Shown here: positions 7,111 to 14,998 of the stretch, in pieces
Layout of the letters: each line of letters begins with the position of its first letter
How positions within the stretch are numbered: the first letter of the stretch is position 1
Assembly: GCA_027620575.1 (NCBI GenBank)
Contig: JAQCDT010000013.1
Location: forward strand, 1-15,919
Origin: Verrucomicrobiota bacterium
GTDB taxonomy: Bacteria > Verrucomicrobiota > Verrucomicrobiia > Opitutales > Coraliomargaritaceae
DNA: 15,919 bases
Reading direction: 5' to 3'
The notes under the pieces: model-generated
Seen by the model: only the letters and a program-made list of their open reading frames with translations
Database searches by the model: none
What the model was told of the DNA's origin: nothing
Made by a program: the position numbers and the translations under genes

Positions 7111-10100
7111 ATGAGTACAGAAGTCGCACGAGATATATTAGGTTACGAAGCAACAAAGTCGTTTGATCATGTTAAAATCACAGTCGCTTCTCCGGAAGCC
7201 ATTCGTGATTGGTCTAGAGGGGAAGTCAAAAACCCTGAGACGATTAATTATCGTACATTTAAGCCTGAACCAGGCGGTCTATTTTGTCAGCGTATATTTG
7301 GCCCAGTAAGGGATTACGAATGTGCGTGTGGAAAATATAAGCGAATCAAATACAAGGGTGTTATTTGTGACCGATGTGGTGTTGAGGTCACTGTTTCACG
7401 AGTTCGTCGTGACCGTATGGGGCACATCGAATTAGCCGTTCCAGTTTCTCATATTTGGTTCTTGAAGAGTATGCCAAGTCGTTTAGGCCTCTTGCTCGAC
7501 ATCACTGCAAGAAACCTTGAGCGTGTTATTTATTACGAAAACTACTTGGTGATCGATCCAGGTAAAACGCCTCTTGAAGAGCGTCAATTGCTAACCGAGC
7601 AAGAATATTTGCAAGCACAAGATGAGTACGGTGAAGATTCATTCATTGCTGGAATGGGTGCCGAGGCTGTCCGTGATGCTCTTAAGCGTGTCGACTTACA
7701 AGCGACTGTTGTCGAATTGAATGAGCAAATGCATGCGACTCGCTCAAAGCAGATCAAAAAGAAAGTTTCTAAACGATTAAAGACAATTCAAGGCTTCATC
7801 AATTCAGGCTCCAATCCAGATTGGATGGTGCTCGAAGCATTGCCAGTGGTCCCGCCTGATTTGAGACCTCTTGTTCCTCTTGAAGGGGGTCGTTTTGCTA
7901 CATCTGATTTAAACGATTTATATCGTCGTGTGATCAATCGTAACAATCGTCTAAAGAATCTCTTACAGTTGAAGACACCTGATGTGATTATTCACAATGA
8001 AAAGCGTATGCTTCAAGAAGCTGTCGATGCCTTATTTGATAATGGTCGTCATGGGCGTGCAGTGACTGGTGCGGGCAATCGTCCTTTGAAATCACTTTCT
8101 GATATGCTTAAAGGTAAGCAAGGACGTTTCCGTCAAAACCTTCTTGGTAAACGTGTGGACTACTCAGGTCGTTCAGTTATTGTTACTGGACCAGAGCTTA
8201 AATTGAACCAGTGTGGTTTACCTAAGAAAATGGCATTGGTTTTATTTGAACCTTTTATTATTCGTCGCCTAAAAGAGCTTGGATTCGTGCATACTGTACG
8301 TGGTGCTCGTAAGATGATTGAAAAACAATCACCTGAGGTATGGGATATTTTGGAAGAAGTGACCAAAGGGCATCCTGTTCTCTTGAATCGTGCGCCAACT
8401 TTGCACCGCTTATCTATACAAGCATTTGAGCCAGTACTTATTGAAGGGGATGCGATTCGTGTTCACCCACTTGTTTGTACTGCATACAATGCGGACTTCG
8501 ATGGTGACCAAATGGCGGTTCACGTTCCGCTTTCATTGGAAGCAGTCATGGAAGCGAAGACTTTGATGATGGCGACACACAACATTTTCTCGCCATCTAG
8601 CGGTAAGCCTATTTTGACTCCGTCACAAGATATTGTTTTAGGTTCTTATTTCTTAACCTGTGAACCAAGATACAAAGCACCTAAGGGCAAGCGTCTACCT
8701 ATGATCGTCGATGAAGACGAGCTCGACACAGCTGTGGCGGATGGTGCACTAGATGTCAAAGATTGGATCAATTTTATCAATCCGGATTATGGCAACGAAA
8801 ATACTTCATACGGTAATGCAAATGATAAAATCATCTGCACTACAGTCGGTCGTGTTATCTTCAATACTATTTGGCCAAAAGAATTAGGATTCATTAATTT
8901 CCCTGTAGCTAAGGGCAAATTGGGTGATATTATTTTAGAAACCTACCGAAAAGTGGGCAAAGCGGAAACAGTTAAGACCCTAGATGTCTTGAAAGATGTT
9001 GGCTTTAAAATCGCAACAAAAGCAGGTGTGTCCATCGGTATTGATGACATGATCATCCCTGAATCAAAACCAGAAATCGTTAAGCAAGCTCGTAAGAAAA
9101 TTGACGAAGTTGAAGGTCAGTACAAAAAAGGTATCATCACCGAAGGGGAACGATACAATAAGATCATCGACATCTGGACAGGTACAACGGATGAAATCGC
9201 CAAAGCGGTATTTGATGAATTGAAAGAAAATTCAGGACAAGAAGCGATGAATCCTGTTTTCTTAATGATGGATTCTGGTGCTCGTGGTAACAAACAGCAG
9301 GTTAGACAGTTGTGTGGTACCCGTGGATTGATGGCTAAACCATCGGGTGAAATTATCGAACGCCCGATTCTCTCTTCATTCCGTGAAGGTCTATCTGTAT
9401 TAGAATACTTTATTTCAACACACGGTGCTCGTAAAGGTCTTGCCGATACTGCTCTGAAAACTGCGGATGCGGGTTATATGACTCGTAAGCTTTGTGATGT
9501 TGCAATGGATTGCATCGTTGAAGCTTATGATGACGGAAACCGTACAGGTATTTGGAAATATGCAATTTATGAAGGGGATGATGAAATCGTTAGCTTATTC
9601 GATCGAATTGTCGGTCGTTGTTCATCCAATGATATTAAGAATCCTTTAAATCCTGATGAAATTATTGTCAAAAATGGTGAAATCATCACGGAGGCGATAG
9701 CACACAAGATAGATGAAGTAGGCATTGAGAAAGTTAAAGTACTTTCCGCTCTGACTACTCGTAAGAAGATTGGTGTTACAGCACTTGAATACGGAATTAA
9801 CCCAGCAACTAATTCAATGGTTGAGCGTGGTGCCTCTGTGGGTATTATTGCGGCTCAGTCAATTGGTGAGCCTGGTACACAGTTGACCATGCGTACTTTC
9901 CACATTGGTGGTATTGCTAGTGGTGTTTTCAAGAATCCTGAAATTAAAGTCCGTACCGGTGGTACTGTTCAGTATAAAAATTTAAGAATCGTTCAAACCA
10001 GTGATGGTGCAAGTATCGTACTCAATAAGACAGGTTCAGTCCTAATCTTAGATGAAAACGGTCGTGTGCTTGAAGATTACAAGATTGTAGTTGGTTCAGT

Positions 10101-11349
10101 ATTAACACAACCTGATGGCGGTAGCATCAAGAAGGGTGAGGTACTTGCTATGTGGGATCCACATAACATTCCAATTCTTTCAGAAAAGGGCGGTAAGATT
10201 GGCTTCAGCGATATGATTCCTGGAGTGACTGTTAAACGTGAGATGGATGATTCTTCAGGCCAAATTACAACGGTGGTTGTTGAACACAAAGACGACCTAA
10301 ATCCTCAGATCGAAATCTTAGACGGCAAGAAAGTGATTGCGACCTACGCAATTCCAACGGGTGCACAGATCGTAGTGAATGAAAAAGACACGATTACACA
10401 AGGTGCTATGTTGGCAAAAACACCTCGCCAAGCTTCTAAGACACAAGATATTACAGGGGGTCTTCCTCGTGTTGCTGAATTATTTGAAGCACGTCGTCCT
10501 AAGGAAGCTGCCGAGATGGCTAAGATTGATGGTGTTGTATCTGTTGACGGAACGCTACGTGGTAAGAAGAAATTACTCGTGACCGATCCAGAAACTGGAA
10601 ATGAAGAGGTTCACTTAATCCCTCATGGAAAACATTTATTAGTTCAAATCGGTGACCTTGTTCATAAAGGACAGCACTTGACTGAAGGTGCTGCAGACCC
10701 ACATGAACTCTTAGAAATCTTAGGTCGTGAGAAAGTGTGTGATTACCTGATCGAAGAAATTCAAAAAGTGTATCGCTTACAAGGTGTGACGATTAACGAT
10801 AAGCACATTGAGGTGATTATTGCACAAATGCTCAAGAAGGTAAGAATTACCGATCCAGGCGACTCAGAATTCTTCTGGGGTGAGCAAGTCGATCGCTTTG
10901 AATTCATGAAATCAAATGATGAAATTGATGAAGCGGGTGGTAAGCCAGCTGAAGGTGAGCCTGTATTGCTTGGTATCACAAAATCATCGATTGAAACAGA
11001 GTCCTTTATCTCAGCTGCATCCTTCCAAGAAACCACTCGTGTTCTTACCGATGCATCAACACTCGGCAAAGTAGACTGGCTCAAAGGCTTTAAGGAAAAT
11101 GTGATCATGGGTCACTTAATTCCTGCCGGAACAGGGCTTCCTGCCTACCGTCGATTGAAAATCGATACACTCGGTGCTGATATGGAACAACTATCACCTG
11201 AAGAAGCAGCAAAGCATGTCGAAGGTGTGGCTATTCCAACTCCTGAGGTCGATTTAAACCAAGTGCCTGGTTTATCGGAAGCTCCAGAAAATGCAGAAGG
11301 TCAAGTTTCTGCCGATGAAGCACCTGCTGAATCAGAAGAAGCCGGTTAA
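7111..11349 (+). CDS. rpoC: DNA-directed RNA polymerase subunit beta', lacking the second zinc site
   Basis: The 1412-residue beta' subunit, close to E. coli (1407). Zinc site 1 is intact, with C71, C73, C86 and C89. The catalytic NADFDGDQM carries the magnesium-binding D462, D464 and D466. The bridge helix and trigger-loop start (GIIAAQSIGEPGTQLTMR, 911-928) are conserved. Between FHIGG (930-934) and ITGGLPRV (1114-1121) there is an SI3-type insertion of about 170 residues in the trigger loop, as in many Gram-negative groups. The second zinc site is gone: the four cysteines (E. coli C814, C888, C895, C898) align with D808, T883, T890 and E893. The last 60 or so residues are an acidic, Glu/Ala/Pro-rich tail. 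No Shine-Dalgarno sequence precedes the ATG. Confidence 0.98.
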   Translation: MSTEVARDILGYEATKSFDHVKITVASPEAIRDWSRGEVKNPETINYRTFKPEPGGLFCQRIFGPVRDYECACGKYKRIKYKGVICDRCGVEVTVSRVRRDRMGHIELAVPVSHIWFLKSMPSRLGLLLDITARNLERVIYYENYLVIDPGKTPLEERQLLTEQEYLQAQDEYGEDSFIAGMGAEAVRDALKRVDLQATVVELNEQMHATRSKQIKKKVSKRLKTIQGFINSGSNPDWMVLEALPVVPPDLRPLVPLEGGRFATSDLNDLYRRVINRNNRLKNLLQLKTPDVIIHNEKRMLQEAVDALFDNGRHGRAVTGAGNRPLKSLSDMLKGKQGRFRQNLLGKRVDYSGRSVIVTGPELKLNQCGLPKKMALVLFEPFIIRRLKELGFVHTVRGARKMIEKQSPEVWDILEEVTKGHPVLLNRAPTLHRLSIQAFEPVLIEGDAIRVHPLVCTAYNADFDGDQMAVHVPLSLEAVMEAKTLMMATHNIFSPSSGKPILTPSQDIVLGSYFLTCEPRYKAPKGKRLPMIVDEDELDTAVADGALDVKDWINFINPDYGNENTSYGNANDKIICTTVGRVIFNTIWPKELGFINFPVAKGKLGDIILETYRKVGKAETVKTLDVLKDVGFKIATKAGVSIGIDDMIIPESKPEIVKQARKKIDEVEGQYKKGIITEGERYNKIIDIWTGTTDEIAKAVFDELKENSGQEAMNPVFLMMDSGARGNKQQVRQLCGTRGLMAKPSGEIIERPILSSFREGLSVLEYFISTHGARKGLADTALKTADAGYMTRKLCDVAMDCIVEAYDDGNRTGIWKYAIYEGDDEIVSLFDRIVGRCSSNDIKNPLNPDEIIVKNGEIITEAIAHKIDEVGIEKVKVLSALTTRKKIGVTALEYGINPATNSMVERGASVGIIAAQSIGEPGTQLTMRTFHIGGIASGVFKNPEIKVRTGGTVQYKNLRIVQTSDGASIVLNKTGSVLILDENGRVLEDYKIVVGSVLTQPDGGSIKKGEVLAMWDPHNIPILSEKGGKIGFSDMIPGVTVKREMDDSSGQITTVVVEHKDDLNPQIEILDGKKVIATYAIPTGAQIVVNEKDTITQGAMLAKTPRQASKTQDITGGLPRVAELFEARRPKEAAEMAKIDGVVSVDGTLRGKKKLLVTDPETGNEEVHLIPHGKHLLVQIGDLVHKGQHLTEGAADPHELLEILGREKVCDYLIEEIQKVYRLQGVTINDKHIEVIIAQMLKKVRITDPGDSEFFWGEQVDRFEFMKSNDEIDEAGGKPAEGEPVLLGITKSSIETESFISAASFQETTRVLTDASTLGKVDWLKGFKENVIMGHLIPAGTGLPAYRRLKIDTLGADMEQLSPEEAAKHVEGVAIPTPEVDLNQVPGLSEAPENAEGQVSADEAPAESEEAG

Positions 11350-11397
11350 GATAACTATGTTCGTTTTACAAAAAATTAGAAATTTTAAACAAATAGC

Positions 11398-11425
11398 TTG
11401 CACACAAGTGCGTAAATGCTAGGTT
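11398..11425 (+). promoter_or_regulatory. Candidate promoter upstream of rpsL
   Basis: TTGCAC (11398-11403) and TAGGTT (11420-11425), spaced by 16 bases, with TGC before the -10 box giving an extended -10 pattern. It lies in the 126-base rpoC-rpsL spacer, where the str operon promoter would be expected. The -10 matches consensus at only 3 of 6 positions, so this is tentative. No intrinsic terminator is visible after rpoC, so read-through into rpsL is also possible. Confidence 0.3.
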
Positions 11426-11475
11426 TGCGAACTTTTCCATATACAAGAAATCAATTTAGATACACACAAAATACA

Positions 11476-11850
11476 ATGCCAACTATTAATCAACTCGTTC
11501 GTTCACCTCGAATCATACAAAAAGTTAAGTCTAAGTCTCGTGCTCTAGACCGTAATCCTTTTCGTCGAGGTGTTTGTGTTCAAGTGATGACTCGTACGCC
11601 TAAAAAACCGAATTCAGCGATTCGTAAAGTGGCTAAAGTACGTCTCACTAACGGTATGGAAGTGATTGCTTACATTCCTGATGAAGGTCACAGCTTACAA
11701 GAGCACAGTATTGTATTGGTACGAGGCGGTCGTGTAAAAGACCTTCCAGGTGTGCGTTATCATATTGTCCGTGGAACTCTAGATTGCGTGGGTGTCGAAA
11801 AACGTCGTCGTAGTCGCTCTAAATATGGAGTGAAGCGTCCAAAAGAATAA
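11476..11850 (+). CDS. rpsL: 30S ribosomal protein S12 (uS12)
   Basis: A 124-residue S12, which lines the decoding centre and monitors codon-anticodon pairing. I chose the ATG at 11476 (MPTINQLVR) rather than the in-frame ATG at 11416: this gives the family's usual length and N-terminus, and the extra 20 residues match nothing in S12. Decoding loops are TPKKPNSAIRK (41-51) and VRGGRVKDLPGVRYH (82-96). Counting the initiator Met, K43 and K88, where streptomycin resistance arises, are wild-type. D89, the residue methylthiolated by RimO in many bacteria, is present. There is no Shine-Dalgarno sequence; the leader is ACACAAAATACA. It heads the rpsL-rpsG-fusA-rpsJ group. Confidence 0.96.
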   Translation: MPTINQLVRSPRIIQKVKSKSRALDRNPFRRGVCVQVMTRTPKKPNSAIRKVAKVRLTNGMEVIAYIPDEGHSLQEHSIVLVRGGRVKDLPGVRYHIVRGTLDCVGVEKRRRSRSKYGVKRPKE

Positions 11851-11894
11851 GCCAACAAATTTTTCATTTATAACCAAATAATTTTTTAAGAAAT

Positions 11895-12368
11895 ATGTCT
11901 CGTCGTCGCCAAGCCGTTAAACGTCCAGTAATTCCAGATCCTCGCTATAACAGTACATTAGTGACTAATTTAGTGAATATGATTATGGAGCGTGGTAAAC
12001 GTACAGTTGCACAACGCATCGTGTACACTGCTTTCCAAAGAGTGAGTGAGAAGTTGGCTAAAGGAGATCCCGTAGATTTAGTGATGGGTGCTTTAGAAAA
12101 TGCACGACCAAAGATCGAAGTCAAAAGTCGTCGAGTCGGTGGTGCTACCTATCAAGTGCCGGTAGAGATCGCATTTGAGCGCCAACAAACATTAGCCTTT
12201 CGCTGGATGATCAGTTCAGCTCGTAAGCGTAAGGGTGTGGCTATGGATGAAGCATTAGCCGATGAAATCATTGATGCTTACAACAATACAGGTGGAGTTG
12301 TGAAGAAGAAAGAAGAGACTCACCGCATGGCGCAAGCCAATCGTGCATTTGCACACTTGCGATGGTAA
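11895..12368 (+). CDS. rpsG: 30S ribosomal protein S7 (uS7)
   Basis: A 157-residue S7 of standard length. S7 nucleates assembly of the 30S head, binding the 3' major domain of 16S rRNA, and sits at the E site. Signature segments are the N-terminal MSRRRQAVKRPVIPDPRYNS, the VGGATYQVPVEI loop (about 82-93), and the C-terminal KKKEETHRMAQANRAFAHLRW helix that reaches the E-site tRNA. The gene is 44 bases after rpsL with no Shine-Dalgarno sequence. In E. coli S7 represses the str operon; no such site could be recognised here. Confidence 0.97.
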   Translation: MSRRRQAVKRPVIPDPRYNSTLVTNLVNMIMERGKRTVAQRIVYTAFQRVSEKLAKGDPVDLVMGALENARPKIEVKSRRVGGATYQVPVEIAFERQQTLAFRWMISSARKRKGVAMDEALADEIIDAYNNTGGVVKKKEETHRMAQANRAFAHLRW

Positions 12369-12418
12369 AGGTTTAACCCTTTCTTCGCTTTTTCTTTTTG
12401 TTCTTTTCCAGTTTATTT

Positions 12419-14551
12419 ATGTCAGCCCAGAAAACAGTTTCTCAGAATGCCCAAGAACGTAAGTTCCCAATGGAATATACGAGAAATATTGGTATAGCCG
12501 CTCACATAGATGCAGGAAAAACAACTACTACAGAAAGAATTTTATACTACACAGGAGTCGTCCACAAGATGGGCGAGGTTCATGAAGGAAGTTCCGTGAC
12601 CGATTGGATGGAACAAGAACGTGAGCGAGGTATCACCATCACATCTGCCGCTATTTCTTGTAATTGGACCAACAAAAATGGGATCTATTCAGGAATTGAG
12701 CACCAAATCAATTTAATCGATACGCCTGGCCATGTTGATTTCACTGCTGAAGTGGAGCGTTCACTACGAGTGCTCGATGGAGCGGTTGCGGTTTTCTGTG
12801 CGGTTGCTGGGGTTCAGCCACAATCTGAGACAGTGTGGCGACAAATGGAAAAATACCAAGTACCGCGTATTGCCTTCATTAACAAGATGGATCGAGTTGG
12901 GGCCAATTTTTCGGAGGCAATCGAATCGATGAAAAAACGATTGGATGCCAAGGCGAAAGCGATATTTATTCCAATAATTCAGGAGAATGATGGTGAGGAA
13001 AATTTCATCGGCATGATCGATCTCGTAAAAATGGAAGCGGTTATCTTTGATGAAAAAGACAGCTCAGGAAATGCTTTTCATATTGAACCTATTCCTCAAG
13101 ACTTACTTGAGAGTGCTGAATTTGAACGAGAATCACTCATCGAAACTTTAGCCGATTGCGACGAAGCACTCGCTGAAAAATATTTGGAAGGGGAAAGTAT
13201 CGAAGCGGATTTTCTTCAATCTGTGATTCGTAAATCCACCATTGCACTGGATTTCTGCCCAGTCATGCCAGGCACAGCTTTTAAAAACAAAGGTGTACAG
13301 GCCTTGTTGGATTCGATCGTCAATTATCTACCGTGTCCTCTCGACTTGCCGGCAATTAGTGCTGAAGATTTAAAGGGTAAAGAGCTTTCAATTGTTCCCG
13401 ACGACCAAGCGAAATTAAGCGGCCTTGCTTTCAAATTAATGAACGACTCGTATGTCGGTAAATTGGTGTTTTTCCGAATTTATTCAGGCACTTTGAAAAA
13501 AGGTATGGCCTTGCTTAATCCTCGGACAGGGAAGACTGAACGCATAGCCCGTTTGCTGATCATGAAAGCAGATGCTCGTGAAGATATAGAAGTGGCTCAC
13601 TCTGGAGATATTTGTGGAATCGTCGGCTTAAGGGATGTGGTCACAGGTGATACACTTTGTGAAAAAAGCCATCCTATGCGATTGGAGCCACCGACTTTCC
13701 CGGAAACAGTTATTTCAATGTCAATTGAGCCTAAAACAACAGCAGATCAGGATAAACTAGAACAGGGGCTTGAGCGACTATCCGAAGAAGATCCGACTTT
13801 TTTTGTCACAACCAATGAGGATACGGGACAAACTCTCATTTCAGGAATGGGTGAATTGCACCTAGAAATCATTCGTGATCGTTTATTCCGAGAATTTAAA
13901 GTACAAGCAGAAGCGGGGCGACCACAGATTGCCTACCGAGAAGCATTTGGTGTACTGGCCACTGGTGAAGGTCGATTCATTCGCCAAACAGTAGAGAATC
14001 CACAATATGGACATGCTTGTATTCGAGTTGAACCTCTAGAGCGAGGGGCTGGAATTGTTATTGAAAATAAACTTCCTGAAGGCTGTATTCCTAAAGAATA
14101 TATCGAGCCTACCTTGGAAGGCATTCGAGAAGCCGCCAATAATGGTGTGATTGCTAGCTACCCAGTGACTGACTTTAAAGCTACCCTCTACGATGCAACC
14201 TACAATGAAGTGGATTCTTCAGAGATGGCATTTAAGATGGCGGGTATATTCGCCTTTAAAGAAGCGATGGAAGCGTCTCAACCGATGCTTCTTGAGCCTA
14301 TGATGCAAGTAGAAGTCGAAACCCCCGATGAATATCAAGGGGACATTATGGGTGATTTAAACCGTCGTCGTGGGCAAATACAAAATATGAGTACACGAGG
14401 ACTCTATTCAATTATCTCAGCGAGTGTTCCACTTTCGGAAATGTTTGGTTATTCCACAACAGTTCGCTCTTTAAGTAAGGGGCGTGCCTCTTACAGCATG
14501 AATCCCGAGAATATTCTAAAGCAAATTCTCAACGCTAATCTTATCCAATAA
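12419..14551 (+). CDS. fusA: Elongation factor G with an atypical domain IV tip
   Basis: A 710-residue EF-G, the GTPase that moves tRNA and mRNA through the ribosome. I chose the ATG at 12419; an upstream TTG (12398) and an internal ATG (12470) are alternatives. GTPase motifs: AHIDAGKT (28-35), RGITI (70-74), DTPGH (101-105), NKMD (155-158). Domains II and III are normal, including MGELHLEI. Domain IV is recognisable but its two tip loops differ from the usual sequence. In loop I the usual SGGRG after the conserved Gln is T524-V-E-N-P528. In loop II the conserved His (E. coli H583) is N596. Domain V ends FGYSTTVRSLSKGRASYSM and then a short, unusual tail lacking the common Y-x-x-V/A-P segment. 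Position in the str operon argues it is the main EF-G, but a divergent paralogue cannot be excluded. No Shine-Dalgarno sequence; the leader is T-rich. Confidence 0.95.
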   Translation: MSAQKTVSQNAQERKFPMEYTRNIGIAAHIDAGKTTTTERILYYTGVVHKMGEVHEGSSVTDWMEQERERGITITSAAISCNWTNKNGIYSGIEHQINLIDTPGHVDFTAEVERSLRVLDGAVAVFCAVAGVQPQSETVWRQMEKYQVPRIAFINKMDRVGANFSEAIESMKKRLDAKAKAIFIPIIQENDGEENFIGMIDLVKMEAVIFDEKDSSGNAFHIEPIPQDLLESAEFERESLIETLADCDEALAEKYLEGESIEADFLQSVIRKSTIALDFCPVMPGTAFKNKGVQALLDSIVNYLPCPLDLPAISAEDLKGKELSIVPDDQAKLSGLAFKLMNDSYVGKLVFFRIYSGTLKKGMALLNPRTGKTERIARLLIMKADAREDIEVAHSGDICGIVGLRDVVTGDTLCEKSHPMRLEPPTFPETVISMSIEPKTTADQDKLEQGLERLSEEDPTFFVTTNEDTGQTLISGMGELHLEIIRDRLFREFKVQAEAGRPQIAYREAFGVLATGEGRFIRQTVENPQYGHACIRVEPLERGAGIVIENKLPEGCIPKEYIEPTLEGIREAANNGVIASYPVTDFKATLYDATYNEVDSSEMAFKMAGIFAFKEAMEASQPMLLEPMMQVEVETPDEYQGDIMGDLNRRRGQIQNMSTRGLYSIISASVPLSEMFGYSTTVRSLSKGRASYSMNPENILKQILNANLIQ

Positions 14552-14598
14552 ATATTTAATAACTAATTCAAATAAACAACAAACAATAAACATCTATT

Positions 14599-14907
14599 AT
14601 GAGTGCACAAAAAATAAGAATCCGCCTAAAAGGGTTTGATCACCGAGTGATCGATCAATCTGTAGGTGAAATCGTCGAGACTGCCAAACGTTCAGGCGCT
14701 CGAGTTGCAGGTCCTGTTCCAATGCCAACACGCATTGAGAAATTCACTGTCAATCGTTCGCCTCACGTGGATAAAAAATCTATGGATCAATTTGAGGTTC
14801 GTACACATAAACGTTTGATTGATATTCTCGAGCCGACTGCGGCGACTGTCGATGAGTTGAAAAAACTCAACCTTCCAGCAGGTGTGGATATTAGCATCAA
14901 TGTTTAA
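14599..14907 (+). CDS. rpsJ: 30S ribosomal protein S10 (uS10, NusE)
   Basis: A 102-residue S10 of standard length. It is part of the 30S head and, as NusE, forms antitermination complexes with NusB and binds the NusG KOW domain. Visible signatures are KIRIRLKGFDHRVIDQS (5-21), GPVPMPTRIEKFTVNRSPHVDKKS (about 38-61) with the ribosome-inserting loop, and FEVRTHKRLIDILEP (about 65-79). The gene lies 47 bases after fusA with no tuf in between and no Shine-Dalgarno sequence. It is the last gene of the operon: a terminator follows within 40 bases, instead of the rplC-rplD-rplW genes that usually come next. Confidence 0.97.
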   Translation: MSAQKIRIRLKGFDHRVIDQSVGEIVETAKRSGARVAGPVPMPTRIEKFTVNRSPHVDKKSMDQFEVRTHKRLIDILEPTAATVDELKKLNLPAGVDISINV

Positions 14908-14943
14908 GTACGGGTTCTCTTTAAGACAGAGATTTTAAAAAGC

Positions 14944-14980
14944 AAAAACTCGATGGCTCAGTGCACATCGAGTTTTTTTT
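14944..14980. terminator. Intrinsic terminator between rpsJ and the convergent gene, probably bidirectional
   Basis: ACTCGATG (14948-14955) pairs CATCGAGT (14966-14973) around a 10-base loop. The stem can be extended by A-T pairs on both sides, and T8 follows (14973-14980). The A-run at 14944-14948 supplies a U-tract in the opposite direction, so the same hairpin can also stop - strand transcription from the gene ending at 14999. A smaller hairpin, TCTCT (14916-14920) with AGAGA (14928-14932), precedes it. Confidence 0.88.
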
Positions 14981-14998
14981 GGAAAGGATTGTTTAAAG

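Noticed and set aside
10761..11108. 115-codon open frame on the - strand opposite rpoC
   Set aside because: Fully overlaps conserved rpoC sequence and shows no independent coding signature.
11369..11385. AAAATT-AGA-AATTTT inverted repeat after rpoC as a terminator
   Set aside because: The stem is only A-T pairs and no U-tract follows, so it should not terminate transcription.
11416..11475. Longer rpsL start adding 20 residues
   Set aside because: S12 proteins begin MPTINQLVR-like; the extra residues match no S12 and overlap the candidate promoter.
12398..12418. TTG start for fusA adding seven residues
   Set aside because: The ATG at 12419 already gives a full EF-G, and the extension is encoded by a T-rich leader with no ribosome-binding site.
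12419..12433. fusA and rpsJ both begin M-S-A-Q-K, hinting at duplicated start regions
   Set aside because: The codons differ at most positions and the upstream DNA is unrelated, so a chance similarity is more likely.
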